Assembly: GCA_003990705.1 (NCBI GenBank)
Contig: AP018318.1
Span: 434,001 to 498,000 of the forward strand
Direction: 5' to 3'
From: Nostoc sp. HK-01
GTDB lineage: Bacteria; Cyanobacteriota; Cyanobacteriia; Cyanobacteriales; Nostocaceae
Length of the DNA stretch: 64,000 nt
Under the pieces are notes generated by a model. That model did not search any database, was not told the DNA's origin, and was given only the letters and a program-made list of their open reading frames with translations. Shown piece after piece: positions 26,141 through 36,336 of the stretch. Position 1 is the stretch's first letter; each line of letters starts with the position of its first letter. Made by a program: the position numbers and the translations under genes.

Positions 26141-29100
26141 GATCCCGCCTCCAGTTCTAATTGCAATCCTGTTTTGACTTGCTCATACTCTTGTTGAAGT
26201 TGTGACAAGATGTCTGCACATCCCAAAGGATCATTACTTCTGCCTTTAGCTTCTAACTGCTTACAAATTTGAGCCAGGCTAGTTGCCCCAACAGAAGCAC
26301 TACTGGACTTGAGTTTGTGAGCAGTCTTCCATAAAGTTTCGGCATCTTCTCTTACCACAGATGACTGAATTTCTTGAATGAGTTTAGGTGCTTCTAAAAA
26401 ATAACAGTGCAGTAGTTCTGTAAATGCTACCTGATCCCCTGCTAACATCTGACGCAAAGATTGCAAAACTTTGTGATCAATTGCAGATATTGCTAAATTT
26501 GGCGTGTTGGTTTGGTTTTTGATTGGCAAAAATGTTTGTATTGGTGGATCTTTTGTGGAGATAAAAGGCTGACATTTACGCAGTGCTTTAACTAACTCTG
26601 CCATTTGGATGGGTTTGCTAATATAATCATCCATCCCCGCGGCTAAACAAGCTTCGCGATCGCCCCGCATAGCGTTGGCTGTGATGGCAATAATATAAGG
26701 GCGAGTACTAGCTTCCCATTGCTGAGAGATGATTTGACTAGTTTCTAGTCCATCCATTTCGGGCATGTGAATATCCATCAACACTACATCATAGGGTTGA
26801 CGCTGCAATGCTTGAATCACTTCTCGCCCATCAGCTACTACATCTGCTTGGTAGCCAATTTTTTGCAACATTAGTAGTGCTACTTTCTGGTTCACCAAGC
26901 TATCTTCTGCCACAAGAATGCGCAGCGGCATTTTCTCAGCTAAATGAACATCAAAGGGAGAAATATATGCACGAGAAATGTTGACTGATAGCAAATGATG
27001 TCCGCAGGTATGGGTGAGGACGTAGTGAAGTTGAGATTGTTTGATTGGTTTATTTAAACAGACAACTAACCCCACATCATTAAAGTCTCTACCTATGTCT
27101 GGAGTACCCAAAGCAGTTAATAGTACTAAGGGGAGATTTTGACCACCAGGCTGTTGACGAATGGCCTGCGCTAGTGCCAGTCCATCAATTTTTGGACTTG
27201 GCAGATCGAGGATGGCAATATCAAATTCCATTCCTTGAGCCAGCAAAGCTAAAGCGGCTTCACTTGATTCAGCAATGTATGTTTGCATTTGCCAGAACTG
27301 CACTTGCAAACTGAGAATTTTGCTGTTGGTAGGATGATCATCCACGATTAATAAACGCTTACCAGCCAACTGACTCACAGAAGTAGTCACTTCACTTGAT
27401 GGGGGATTAGTCAGGATTGTGCTGGTAATTGTGAAGTAGAAAGTAGCACCATGATGAGAGAAAGTGGCTAAAACAGGCTTGCTATTTTGCCATCCAGGAT
27501 CAGGATTACCACCAATACAGCCACGACTTTCAACCCATAAACTACCATTCATCATCTCACTCAGGCGTTGGCTAATCACTAGTCCTAGTCCCGTACCGCC
27601 GTAGAGTCTGGTCATAGAGGCATCTGCTTGGGCGAAGGGTTGAAATAACCGTGCCATTTTCTCTGGGGTGATGCCAATACCTGTATCTTGGATGCTAAAC
27701 AAAATTTTGCAGGTAGTGTCGATATTTTGAGTTTCTAATTGATTGGCGTATACAGAGAGGACAACTTCTCCTTGTTGGGTAAATTTAATGGCATTGTTGA
27801 GCAAGTTCATTAAAATTTGGCGCAAGCGTGTGATGTCGCCAATTATCTGGGTTGGTACTTGGGGATGGATCAGGTAAATTAGTTCAATCTGTTTTTGGGC
27901 AGCTTTTGGGGCTAAAAGGTCGATTACCTGTTCTACACAAGCTTTTAAATCAAAGGGTTTTTCTTCTAGTTCCAGTTTGCCAGACTCAATTTTAGAGAAG
28001 TCGAGAATGTCATTAATGATGGTAAGTAAGGCATTGCCGCTGGTATGAACGGTTTCTACAAAGTCGCGCTGTTGGGGAGTTAAATCTGTATCTAATAACA
28101 GTTCTGTCATCCCAATTACAGCATTCATTGGGGTACGAATTTCATGACTCATCATGGCCAAAAATTCACTTTTGGCGCGGTTGGCTGCTTCTGCTTGACG
28201 TTTTGCTTGTTCTAGGGCAAAGTTTTTTAAGGTAAGTTCTTCGCGTTGGCGGGTTTCTTGTTCTAATAAATTGGCTTGGGCGAGGGCAATGCCGACTTGT
28301 GCTGCTACTGCTTCTAATAATTCAATTTCTTCTGTTGTCCATTGGCGAAAATAGCTGCACTGATGTAAGCCGATCGCACCGTTAGGTTCTCCTTGATAAG
28401 ATGTACGGACTGCTAACATGGACTTTAAGCCCATATTTTGACAAATTGTTTGCGCTTTTTGGAGTAACGGGTCAGCATATACATCATCAGAAGCGATCGC
28501 TTTATCCTCGGTCATCATTTGCTCGGCATGGGGATTACCGATTACAGGAATTTTTACGTTTTCCCGACTGGCGTAGGTGGGAAAATTATTATACTCTGCT
28601 ACCAGCGGAATGTAGGGTATGGGATCATTAATATAAGAATGAATGAGGCAGCGTTCGGCTTGAAATGCTTGACCAATTTGGACGGCGGCGGTAGCAAAGA
28701 TTTCTTTGCTATCAAGACTTTGGCGAATTTGTTGGGTAACTTGTTTTAACAACAGTGTTTGATGTAATTGTCGTTGCAATGCTTGTTGTGCTAATACTCT
28801 TTCTGTAATGTCATGATTAAAACTGACACTGGCGATCGCTTGCCCTTGTTCATTTTGTAAGAGAATGACTGTCGTTTCACAAATTCCTTGACTGCCATCT
28901 TTGCGGATAAATTCAAGTTCCCCAGACCAACGTCCCTGCTGCTGAATATCTGGCAAAATTTGGGGTATGAGTTGATTAGTTACTTCCGGTTTATATAAAA
29001 TACTTGTGCTTCTGCCCAAGATTTCGGCTTTGCTATAGCCAAACATCCACTCAGCCGCACCATTCCAGTCAATAATTTTTCCGCTTAAATCAGTGATGAT

Positions 29101-30840
29101 TACGCCGTCGTACATGTTTTCAAAGATTAGGGCTTGGCGTTGCAAAGTTAATTCTGCTTGTTTGCGATCGCTAATATCGGTGTGAATGCCAATAAAATGG
29201 GTTAACCGACCAGTGTCATCATGAATAGGAGAAATGCTCAATTCATTCCAAAATAAACTGCCATCTTTGCGGTAGTTACGCAACAATACTTGGCAACTTT
29301 TCCCAACTTTCATAGATGCTTGCAGTTGTTGAATTGCTGGTTGTAGAGGATCTGTACCTGGTAAAAAAGCACAGTTATAGCCAATAATCTCTGTAGCACT
29401 ATAGCCTGTGATTAGCTCAAAGGCGGGGTTAACGTAAATAATTGGTTGATTAGGGAGCCTAGCATCAGCAATTATAATTCCATCACTAGCCGCTGCTAGG
29501 GCGCGTTCCCGCAATCGGAGAGTTTCTTCTACTAGTTTCAAATCTGTAATCTCAAACATAAACCCCCTGAGCATTATGGGGGTTCCAGCGTTTTTGACAA
29601 CATTGACAATATCTCGTAACCACACAACTCGCCCGCTTGCGGTTAGCATTCGGTATGCAAATTCCTGGTTTTCGCCTTTCGCCATTGCGTCTTGGTAAAC
29701 CTGCATCGCCTGTTCCCGATCATGAGGATGCAGATGATTCATCCAAAAATTTTCCTGATACCATTCTGCTAGGGGATAGTTCAATAAAGCTTCTGCTTGT
29801 GGCCCAATATATGTAAAGCGCCAAGTTTTGACATCGAATTCCCAAGGAATTACTTTTACCGTTTCTAATAATTCTCGCAGGTGAGTTTCACTGGCACGTA
29901 AAGCAATTTCAGTTTTTTGCTGCTCCCAAATTCGGTCGGTTAGTTCTTGATTAATGGCGGCTTTACGTTTGTTTTGCAGTTCACTACTTTGAGCAAAATA
30001 AATAGAGAATGCCAATGTGCTGGCGATGAGTAACCCAGAGATTAAAACAATTAATGGCAGAGGCGATCGCAAGTCGGTTAATAATTCTAGAGAAGGATAG
30101 ACTGCAATTTGCCAGTTGCTTCCATATAAGTTAAGGCTGACTTGTTGTTGCCAATTTAATAGCTGCGTTGGTAATGAGTTCTGTCCGTAAATTAATTTTC
30201 CATTCTCAAAGACTCTAATTTGATAACCTGGTGGCAAATGCACCAGAGAATCTAATAAGGATTTAACTTGAAAAACTCCTAAAATAAAGCCATCAAACTG
30301 TTCGCCAATCCATAGTGGCAGATATGCAAACAATCCTTTCTTGCCTTGAAGAAGCTCAAATGTGGGCGTAAAATTGGTTTGACGGCGGTTACGTGCTGCT
30401 TCTAGTGCTGTGCGTAGTTGAGGTTTTTGAGTTAGTTCTAAAGTTTGGGTGATTTGATAGTTAACTTCGGGTACAGTCCATCTCACCCGCAATGATGCGT
30501 CAATCCATCCCAGAGTTTGATATCCTCCAAAATCTTGGATGTAGGCGGCTGCTTCAGTTCGCAATTTTTTCTGATCCAAATTATCATGCAGTTGCCAGTT
30601 TTTGCCCATACGCTCTAGTGCCAGAATTCGCATATTTACTTGGGCTGTTAATTCGGTTTTAATGGCGATCGCTTGTTGTTGAATCAGTTGTTTAATATCG
30701 TGTTGCTCTTCAATTACTAGCTTCTGCCAAAGCAGAACTACTGCTATTGCAACAACAATACCCACCACTAAGGGCAGCAACTCTCGTTTGCTGAAAATTT
30801 CTCTTGCTTGAAACTGATGATATCTGTGCCGCCTAACCAC
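26137..30840 (-). CDS. CHASE-PAS-GAF hybrid histidine kinase with two receivers and Hpt
   Basis: A 1567-residue protein. A membrane segment (about 20-42), a periplasmic CHASE-like domain (about 75-250) and a second membrane segment (about 262-285) come first. Three PAS modules follow (about 315-690), with DITDLK-, DISDRK- and DITERV-type ends, then GAF (about 705-860). HisKA is FLAMMSHEIRTPMNA with H899, and HATPase_c has GTGLGL. The first receiver has the acceptor in FDIAILDLPSP and the second in VVLMDIHMPEMDG. The C-terminal Hpt is AHKLKSSSASVGA with H1508. It has all the elements of an internal phosphorelay, with output to the overlapping GGDEF regulator (4-bp ATGA overlap). The CHASE ligand is unknown. 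Confidence 0.93.
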   Translation of the reverse strand: MVRRHRYHQFQAREIFSKRELLPLVVGIVVAIAVVLLWQKLVIEEQHDIKQLIQQQAIAIKTELTAQVNMRILALERMGKNWQLHDNLDQKKLRTEAAAYIQDFGGYQTLGWIDASLRVRWTVPEVNYQITQTLELTQKPQLRTALEAARNRRQTNFTPTFELLQGKKGLFAYLPLWIGEQFDGFILGVFQVKSLLDSLVHLPPGYQIRVFENGKLIYGQNSLPTQLLNWQQQVSLNLYGSNWQIAVYPSLELLTDLRSPLPLIVLISGLLIASTLAFSIYFAQSSELQNKRKAAINQELTDRIWEQQKTEIALRASETHLRELLETVKVIPWEFDVKTWRFTYIGPQAEALLNYPLAEWYQENFWMNHLHPHDREQAMQVYQDAMAKGENQEFAYRMLTASGRVVWLRDIVNVVKNAGTPIMLRGFMFEITDLKLVEETLRLRERALAAASDGIIIADARLPNQPIIYVNPAFELITGYSATEIIGYNCAFLPGTDPLQPAIQQLQASMKVGKSCQVLLRNYRKDGSLFWNELSISPIHDDTGRLTHFIGIHTDISDRKQAELTLQRQALIFENMYDGVIITDLSGKIIDWNGAAEWMFGYSKAEILGRSTSILYKPEVTNQLIPQILPDIQQQGRWSGELEFIRKDGSQGICETTVILLQNEQGQAIASVSFNHDITERVLAQQALQRQLHQTLLLKQVTQQIRQSLDSKEIFATAAVQIGQAFQAERCLIHSYINDPIPYIPLVAEYNNFPTYASRENVKIPVIGNPHAEQMMTEDKAIASDDVYADPLLQKAQTICQNMGLKSMLAVRTSYQGEPNGAIGLHQCSYFRQWTTEEIELLEAVAAQVGIALAQANLLEQETRQREELTLKNFALEQAKRQAEAANRAKSEFLAMMSHEIRTPMNAVIGMTELLLDTDLTPQQRDFVETVHTSGNALLTIINDILDFSKIESGKLELEEKPFDLKACVEQVIDLLAPKAAQKQIELIYLIHPQVPTQIIGDITRLRQILMNLLNNAIKFTQQGEVVLSVYANQLETQNIDTTCKILFSIQDTGIGITPEKMARLFQPFAQADASMTRLYGGTGLGLVISQRLSEMMNGSLWVESRGCIGGNPDPGWQNSKPVLATFSHHGATFYFTITSTILTNPPSSEVTTSVSQLAGKRLLIVDDHPTNSKILSLQVQFWQMQTYIAESSEAALALLAQGMEFDIAILDLPSPKIDGLALAQAIRQQPGGQNLPLVLLTALGTPDIGRDFNDVGLVVCLNKPIKQSQLHYVLTHTCGHHLLSVNISRAYISPFDVHLAEKMPLRILVAEDSLVNQKVALLMLQKIGYQADVVADGREVIQALQRQPYDVVLMDIHMPEMDGLETSQIISQQWEASTRPYIIAITANAMRGDREACLAAGMDDYISKPIQMAELVKALRKCQPFISTKDPPIQTFLPIKNQTNTPNLAISAIDHKVLQSLRQMLAGDQVAFTELLHCYFLEAPKLIQEIQSSVVREDAETLWKTAHKLKSSSASVGATSLAQICKQLEAKGRSNDPLGCADILSQLQQEYEQVKTGLQLELEAGS

Positions 30841-31519
30841 TTATTCATCCTCTAGCACTTTCAGCATGTGTCTGAATGATTATTACTATTAATTAAAATT
30901 ATGAATATTTATTTTACAATATCCACATTTTCAGAAATTATTTTTTATTGTATCTTTTTTAAGAAAATAGTTAAATTTTCCTTATAATTTTTATTTTTTT
31001 AGTATCTATTACTTGTATTTCAAAGAAAGTAATTAATCTTTTTAAAAGAAATATTAATAAAAGTTTATTTTTGTCAACGGAGATTTTTTATATTTGTTAA
31101 ATTTAGCTTTTCATCTATTAAACCTGTCCTGTTATTAACCTAATCTTTGATGATGCTTCAAAATTAAATTGATAAATTGGAAATTGTTAACCTGATATTT
31201 GCTATCGATTTAAGCAAAAGCTACGAACAGTAAATTCTCAAATGAAGAATCAAAATCTCCAAATAAAAGGGTCTTGATGCCCAGCATTGATTCCCAAAAA
31301 CATTTATCAAAGTATTTGTTTTTATAATACCTAAATTTATGGCTAGTGAGGTAGGTAGCAGAAGTATAATTACTGTTGTGAATTCTTAGCTTGTACCTCA
31401 TTGATTAGCAAAATACTGTAACTTTAATAACAATATACATAATTTACTTAAAGTTTTGAGATAAAACGCAGAAGCCAAGACTTATAAACTCTAAATGTTG
31501 AACTCTCAACTAAAAAATA
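30841..31519. other. very AT-rich spacer upstream of the hybrid kinase
   Basis: Long A/T tracts, including poly-T and TTTTTT-rich segments at 30930-31110. No convincing gene. A 63-codon minus frame at 31210-31401 has no family signal. The kinase promoter should lie here. Confidence 0.45.
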
Positions 31520-31549
31520 AACAGCAATATTTTTATAAATATCGCTGTT
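31520..31549 (-). terminator. hairpin, probable selO terminator
   Basis: The 13-nt arms AACAGCAATATTT and AAATATCGCTGTT have one mismatch and a 4-nt loop. On the minus strand the stem is followed by TATTTTTTAG. It lies 230 bp beyond the selO stop, with a repeat element between. Confidence 0.5.
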
Positions 31550-31604
31550 TTCTCAAAAGAATTCAGGACAATTTCCACACACCACTAATTGATTCTAGTT
31601 TTTT

Positions 31605-31767
31605 AATTCTGATATCATGTCTGGCAAATTACTCATAATATGTCATTGCGAGTTTAACGAAGTGGAACGATGCAATCGCCTAGACTTTGCAATTACTTCG
31701 CTTCTGGGCGAGACGCGAACGCGAACGCTCGTAATGACAAGTATTTAGTCAGACTTGATATGAATTC
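31605..31767. repeat. palindromic dispersed element (TGTCATTGCGAG type)
   Basis: Inner arms TGTCATTGCGAG (31641-31652) and CTCGTAATGACA (31728-31739) match at 11 of 12 bases. Outer imperfect arms (AATTCTGATATCATGTCTG and its rough complement ending at 31767) extend the symmetry. The inner arms match those of the element at 41519-41622, so this is a dispersed family. No ORF, so probably a MITE or a REP-like sequence. Confidence 0.7.
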
Positions 31768-31780
31768 TGAATTCTTAGAT

Positions 31781-33238
31781 TTACTGTTTAGACTGAATTT
31801 GATGAATTAAATCTGTAAAATATTGCCAATCATTTACCTCAGCAATTGGTTGCCAAATTGATTCAATTACAGGTCTAAGCAGTACAGTTTTAGGATTATG
31901 TTGAGCTAAGGTTTGGGCAATAACTTCTATCGCATCTAAATCAAAATGATTTAAGATTTTATGGTAAATTATGCACCAATTATCAAAAGTTGTAGAAGTA
32001 CCCGCGGCTGGTAGAATCTCTGAATTGTGTAGTACACAAGCTGGGTCATCACGCCATTTAGAAGAAAAAGTTCGAGCCATTTCTGAGAAAAATAGATGAT
32101 AACCAACTTGGCTATCTTTTAAAAATGTTATGGTTAGCTCTAAAAGCTCATCGGCTTCTGGATGGTTCAACTGCTCAAAACCTAACTTTCTCAACATTAA
32201 GCGGCGATATTCTGTCCCATAATATTCATTAAAGCTGGCGAGTCCCGCTTCCATGTCAGTTGGCTCAATAATTGCCTTTAATGGTTCTTGCAGCATTTCT
32301 AAATTCCATTGGCAAATATTGGGTTGATGACCATAACAATAGCGTTTGTAATAGTCAAAATATGCGGCTGTAAAATATGGGTCATAGGTGGGGATAAACG
32401 CGTAGGGGCCATAATCAAAGCTTTCCCCAGTAATCGACATATTGTCAGTGTTCAAAACACCATGACAAAAACCAGCCGCCATCCACTGTGCAACTAGTTC
32501 GGCAACTCGCTGGACTAACTCTGCATAGAATAAGGCATATTTATCTTTTTGGCTGACTAAATGACGGTAATAATATTCAATGACATGGTCTAACAGCTTT
32601 TTAGTTAGATCTGGACGCTGTAAATAATGAAAACGCTCAAAATTGCCAAAACGAATATGAGAACTGCTCATTCTCACCATGACTGATGAACGAGTAGGAG
32701 AAGGTTCATCACCGCGCCACAGAGATAAACCAGTTTCAATCATGCTAAAACAGCGAGAGGTGCGGACTCCCATTTGGTGTAGTGCTTCAGCGGCCAAAAC
32801 TTCCCGCACCCCACCTTTGAGTGTCAGCATCCCATCGCCACCACGGGAGTAAGGTGTTCTACCAGAACCTTTGGTGCCGAAATCGTATAATTCGCCATTA
32901 GTAACACGGACTTGACCATAGAGAAAACCTCTACCATCACCTAAGTAAGGATTATAGTTACCAAATTGATAACCGTGATAGCGCAGTGCTAATAAAGGCT
33001 TGCGTCCTTGAAATTTGCCAAAAGCGTTGATGAAATGCTCATCTGTAACGGCTTGAGCATTTAGTCCTAAATCAGATAACAGTGGGTCATTACGCCAGCG
33101 CAAAATATGTTGGGGAAATTCCTCTGCGGCTACTTCGTCGTAGTAATCATCACCCAAAGATTCTAAGGCTGGTTCGTAGTTGAGGGTGAGCAAAGGATTA
33201 AGAGAGTTGTCGTGGTTGGGAGTTTCAGCCAGAGTCAT
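31781..33238 (-). CDS. selO: SelO/YdiU family protein adenylyltransferase
   Basis: About 485 residues from the ATG at 33238; a TTG three codons earlier is possible. Family motifs are clear: [52 protein letters not shown]. The catalytic segment [20 protein letters not shown] is followed by GPYAFI. SelO is a pseudokinase that transfers AMP to Ser/Thr/Tyr of target proteins and links to redox stress. The length fits the family (about 480). No operon partner. Confidence 0.92.
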   Translation of the reverse strand: MTLAETPNHDNSLNPLLTLNYEPALESLGDDYYDEVAAEEFPQHILRWRNDPLLSDLGLNAQAVTDEHFINAFGKFQGRKPLLALRYHGYQFGNYNPYLGDGRGFLYGQVRVTNGELYDFGTKGSGRTPYSRGGDGMLTLKGGVREVLAAEALHQMGVRTSRCFSMIETGLSLWRGDEPSPTRSSVMVRMSSSHIRFGNFERFHYLQRPDLTKKLLDHVIEYYYRHLVSQKDKYALFYAELVQRVAELVAQWMAAGFCHGVLNTDNMSITGESFDYGPYAFIPTYDPYFTAAYFDYYKRYCYGHQPNICQWNLEMLQEPLKAIIEPTDMEAGLASFNEYYGTEYRRLMLRKLGFEQLNHPEADELLELTITFLKDSQVGYHLFFSEMARTFSSKWRDDPACVLHNSEILPAAGTSTTFDNWCIIYHKILNHFDLDAIEVIAQTLAQHNPKTVLLRPVIESIWQPIAEVNDWQYFTDLIHQIQSKQ

Positions 33239-33372
33239 TACGCGCAAAGCTCAAAGGATTATTCCCTTCATCGTACCTCTGACATCAGCAGAGCGCGTCA
33301 ATTACAAAGTTGATCACACTGACTCAAAGTGTATATTAAAAAGTTATATATAGGCTAAGAGCAATAATTAGC

Positions 33373-33460
33373 ATCAATAATTACCTATTATTTTAAGTAC
33401 ATTTTATTGTAGAAGCAAAATATATGATTTCAGTAATAGTTTGCATAGGTAATTATTGAT
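33373..33460. promoter_or_regulatory. perfect 16-bp inverted repeat upstream of cmpA
   Basis: ATCAATAATTACCTAT (33373-33388) is repeated exactly as ATAGGTAATTATTGAT (33445-33460). The arms are separated by 56 nt and their centres are 72 bp apart. It could be a pair of operators for a looping regulator or a small element remnant. Confidence 0.5.
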
Positions 33461-33641
33461 AGATTTTAGGATAAAGGGCATTTCTCAGGCTTAATCATTA
33501 TGAAAGACTGATTGTTATCATCAATAACCGCCGATATATTACGAATCTTCGTTCTTTTTGCCGCCCACAATAAATTTTTACTTATATGATCAATCTAATA
33601 TTTTTTTAATAATTATGGGTTAGGACTTAACCAATTTGACG

Positions 33642-33654
33642 TTAAAACCTGTAA
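33642..33654 (+). promoter_or_regulatory. possible LysR/CmpR-type box
   Basis: TTA-N7-TAA (TTAAAACCTGTAA) fits the published CmpR half-site pattern, about 225 bp upstream of the cmpA start. The pattern is short and the region AT-rich, so chance matches are expected. A small palindrome, GGTTA-N5-TAACC, lies just before it at 33618-33632. Confidence 0.25.
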
Positions 33655-33877
33655 ACTAAGTTTCAACGAATTAAGTGATCCCCAAACAAATCTATCAACT
33701 CTAATTAATTGTCTCTCCAGTTCGTCATTTTAGCCTTTTGCTCTATGTAATCGGCTCGGCTTGACTTGTTTGAATATAGCTCGAAATTATTTTGTGATTG
33801 CACAAGCGAAATTATATTCGACTTGCGTTAATTTTCATGCCTAAAAAAATTTAAATTCACCTTTGAGGAGATATATT

Positions 33878-35257
33878 GTGTCAGATTTTTTTAACCAATT
33901 TTCTCGCCGTAAATTTATCTTAACAGCTGGAGCATCGGCAAGTGCGGTGTTTCTCAAAGGCTGTTTAGGCAACCCTCCAGAAAATCTGACTGGTGGTAAT
34001 TCCTCAGCTGCGCCAACTGCTCAAACTGTTGCCAATATCAGTCCAGAACAAGCGCCAGAAACTAATACAGTCAAATTGGGATATATTCCGATTGTTGAAG
34101 CTGCACCGTTAATTATTGCTCAAGAAAAAGGCTTTTTTGCTAAATATGGTATGACCAAGGTAGATTTGGCAAAACAAGCTTCTTGGGGTTCAGCACGAGA
34201 TAACGTAGAAATTGGTTCGGCTGGTGGTGGTATTGATGGCGGACAATGGCAAATGCCAATGCCACATTTAATTACAGAAGGTTTAATTACTAAAGGGAAT
34301 CAAAAAATCCCGATGTATGTCTTGGCGCAGTTAATTACACATGGGAACGGAATTGCGATCGCCAATAAACATAACGGTAAAATTAGCCTGGAAGTTGCTA
34401 ATGCTAAGGCTTTATTCAAAGAATTAAAATCCTCCACACCTTTTACTGCGGCATTCACCTTCCCCCACGTTAACCAAGATTTTTGGATTCGCTACTGGTT
34501 AGCATCTGGTGGTTTAGACCCAGATGCAGATGTCAAACTACTGACTGTACCTTCGGCGCAAACTGTCGCCAACATGAAAACCGGGACAATGGATGCGTTC
34601 AGCACCGGAGATCCTTGGCCATATCGGATTGTGACAGATAAAATCGGCTTTGTGGCTGCATTAACCGCAGAGATTTGGAAAAATCACCCTGAAGAATATT
34701 TGGCGATACGGGCTGACTGGGTTGATAAAAATCCTAAAGCGACGAAAGCATTGTTAAAAGGCATTATGGAAGCGCAGCAATGGTTAGATAATTTTGACAA
34801 CCGCAAAGAAGCAGCCGAAATTCTTGCTGGTAGAAATTATTTCAACTTACCTTCACCCGAAATTTTGGCAGGCCCATATCAAGGCAAATATGACATGGGT
34901 GATGGTCGCAAAATAGATGATAAATCAATGGCTGCTTATTACTGGAAAGATGGAAAAGGTAACGTGTCTTATCCCTATAAGAGTCATGATTTGTGGTTCA
35001 TAACTGAGAGTGTTCGCTGGGGTTTCTTGCCAAAAGATTACATCACCAATAATGCAGCTAAAGCGAAAGAACTCATTAATAAAGTTAACCGCGAAGATAT
35101 TTGGAAAGAAGCTGCCAAAGAAGCGGGAATTGCTACGGCTGATATTCCCACAAGTACATCTCGCGGTGTAGAAGAATTTTTTGATGGAGTTAAATTTGAT
35201 CCCGAAAAACCAGAAGCATATCTCAAGAGTCTGAAGATTAAGAAAGTGAGTGTTTAG
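33878..35257 (+). CDS. cmpA: bicarbonate/nitrate ABC transporter binding lipoprotein
   Basis: About 459 residues. I choose the GTG at 33878 because GAGGAG lies 7 bp upstream; a longer TTG frame would put the RBS inside the gene. The N-terminus has a twin-arginine motif ([16 protein letters not shown]) and lipobox LKGC. The rest is the CmpA/NrtA fold ([50 protein letters not shown]). It delivers substrate to CmpBCD. CmpA (HCO3-) and NrtA (nitrate) are close homologues. I prefer Cmp because no nirA/narB or NtcA site is near and because I recall cmpABCD near kai in Anabaena. Confidence 0.75.
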   Translation: MSDFFNQFSRRKFILTAGASASAVFLKGCLGNPPENLTGGNSSAAPTAQTVANISPEQAPETNTVKLGYIPIVEAAPLIIAQEKGFFAKYGMTKVDLAKQASWGSARDNVEIGSAGGGIDGGQWQMPMPHLITEGLITKGNQKIPMYVLAQLITHGNGIAIANKHNGKISLEVANAKALFKELKSSTPFTAAFTFPHVNQDFWIRYWLASGGLDPDADVKLLTVPSAQTVANMKTGTMDAFSTGDPWPYRIVTDKIGFVAALTAEIWKNHPEEYLAIRADWVDKNPKATKALLKGIMEAQQWLDNFDNRKEAAEILAGRNYFNLPSPEILAGPYQGKYDMGDGRKIDDKSMAAYYWKDGKGNVSYPYKSHDLWFITESVRWGFLPKDYITNNAAKAKELINKVNREDIWKEAAKEAGIATADIPTSTSRGVEEFFDGVKFDPEKPEAYLKSLKIKKVSV

Positions 35258-35336
35258 TTATTGGTCATTAGTCATTAGTCAATGGTCAATAGATATTAAT
35301 CAGCAGTTTATTATTCATTCAAGGGAAACGGAATTT
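35258..35336. repeat. heptamer repeats between cmpA and cmpB
   Basis: GGTCATTAGTCATTAGTCAA-type units directly after the cmpA stop. They fill most of the short spacer before cmpB. Confidence 0.75.
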
Positions 35337-36176
35337 ATGACTTTAGCCCAAAAAAGAGCAGCTAGTCCAAGGTTAGATAACAGTTTTATTTCACAGATAC
35401 AGAAACAAATTCCGAATCTTGTACCGCCTGCGATCGCACTTTTAATATTTCTCGTAGTTTGGCAATTATTTGCTTGGATTCCTGGCGCAACATTACCAGG
35501 GCCAATTCAAGTCATCCAAGATACCTGGATTTTAATTTTGTATCCTTTTTATGACAAAGGCGGTATCGATAAAGGTCTTTTTTGGCAGATTTTAGCTAGT
35601 TTACAACGGGTCGCCATTAGTTACACTTTAGCGGCAATTGTGGGTATTGGCGTAGGTGTTTTGATTGGTGTGAATCAAACTATGTCTAAGGCTTTAGACC
35701 CACTATTTCAACTATTGCGGACTGTACCTCCTTTGGCTTGGGTTCCCATTTCTTTAGCAGCACTGCGTCAAAACGAACCAGCCGCATTATTCGTAATTTT
35801 CATCACCGCAATTTGGCCGATTTTAATTAACACTGCGGTCGGTGTTACTCAAATTCCCCAAGATTACAACAACGTGGCTAAAGTTCTGCAACTCAGCCGC
35901 AAAGAATACTTCCTCAACATTTTGATTCCCTCAGCTTTACCTTACATTTTCACTGGCTTAAGAATTGCGATCGGTTTGGCTTGGTTAGCGATTATCGCGG
36001 CAGAAATCGTCATGTCTGGGATTGTCGGTATCGGCTTCTTTATCTGGGATGCTTACCAAAATAACAACGTCAGTGAAGTAATTTTGGCGCTAGTTTATAT
36101 CGGTGTCGTTGGTTTACTCCTGGATAAATTCATGGCTTGGTTGCAAAACCTGATTTTACCAGCAGAACAAAAGTAG
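35337..36176 (+). CDS. cmpB: ABC transporter permease CmpB/NrtB
   Basis: About 279 residues from the ATG at 35337, the family length. An upstream in-frame start would encode repeat sequence. There are six hydrophobic segments, and the inner-membrane coupling signature is LQLSRKEYFLNILIPSALPY. The N-terminal region LVPPAIALLIFLVVWQLFAW is typical. It forms the membrane channel of the four-subunit transporter. Confidence 0.8.
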   Translation: MTLAQKRAASPRLDNSFISQIQKQIPNLVPPAIALLIFLVVWQLFAWIPGATLPGPIQVIQDTWILILYPFYDKGGIDKGLFWQILASLQRVAISYTLAAIVGIGVGVLIGVNQTMSKALDPLFQLLRTVPPLAWVPISLAALRQNEPAALFVIFITAIWPILINTAVGVTQIPQDYNNVAKVLQLSRKEYFLNILIPSALPYIFTGLRIAIGLAWLAIIAAEIVMSGIVGIGFFIWDAYQNNNVSEVILALVYIGVVGLLLDKFMAWLQNLILPAEQK

Positions 36177-36336
36177 TAATTAGTCCAAAGTCAAGAGTCC
36201 ATAGTCCAAAGTCTAAAAAAACCATTGACCATTGACTCTTGACCCTTCGGGTTCGCTAGTTGCTTCAAGTCGGGAAACCCGCCCAACGCACTAGCTCACC
36301 ATTGACTCTTGACCATTGACAAAGGACAAATAACAA
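36177..36336. repeat. heptamer tract with nested hairpin insert, cmpB-cmpC spacer
   Basis: AGTCCAT/ATTGACT units are interrupted at about 36245-36297 by a different sequence (CTTCGGGTTCGCTAGTTGC ... GCACTAGCTC). Both flanks carry CCATTGACTCTTGACC, as if one repeat had inserted into the other. It contains complementary GCTAGT/ACTAGC arms. Confidence 0.75.

Larger units (their letters stand above)
33239..33877. other. cmp operon upstream region
   Basis: 640 bp between divergent selO and cmpA. It carries a 16-bp perfect inverted repeat (33373-33460), a possible CmpR-like box (33642-33654) and the cmpA ribosome binding site GAGGAG at 33865-33870. I saw no NtcA-type GTA-N8-TAC site, which mildly favours carbon control over nitrogen control. 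Confidence 0.5.

Noticed and set aside
31210-31401. 63-codon minus-strand ORF
   Set aside because: AT-rich composition, no RBS, no recognisable motif.
36241-36300. tRNA-like sequence (GGGTTCGCTAG)
   Set aside because: No cloverleaf can be drawn. It is a dispersed repeat.
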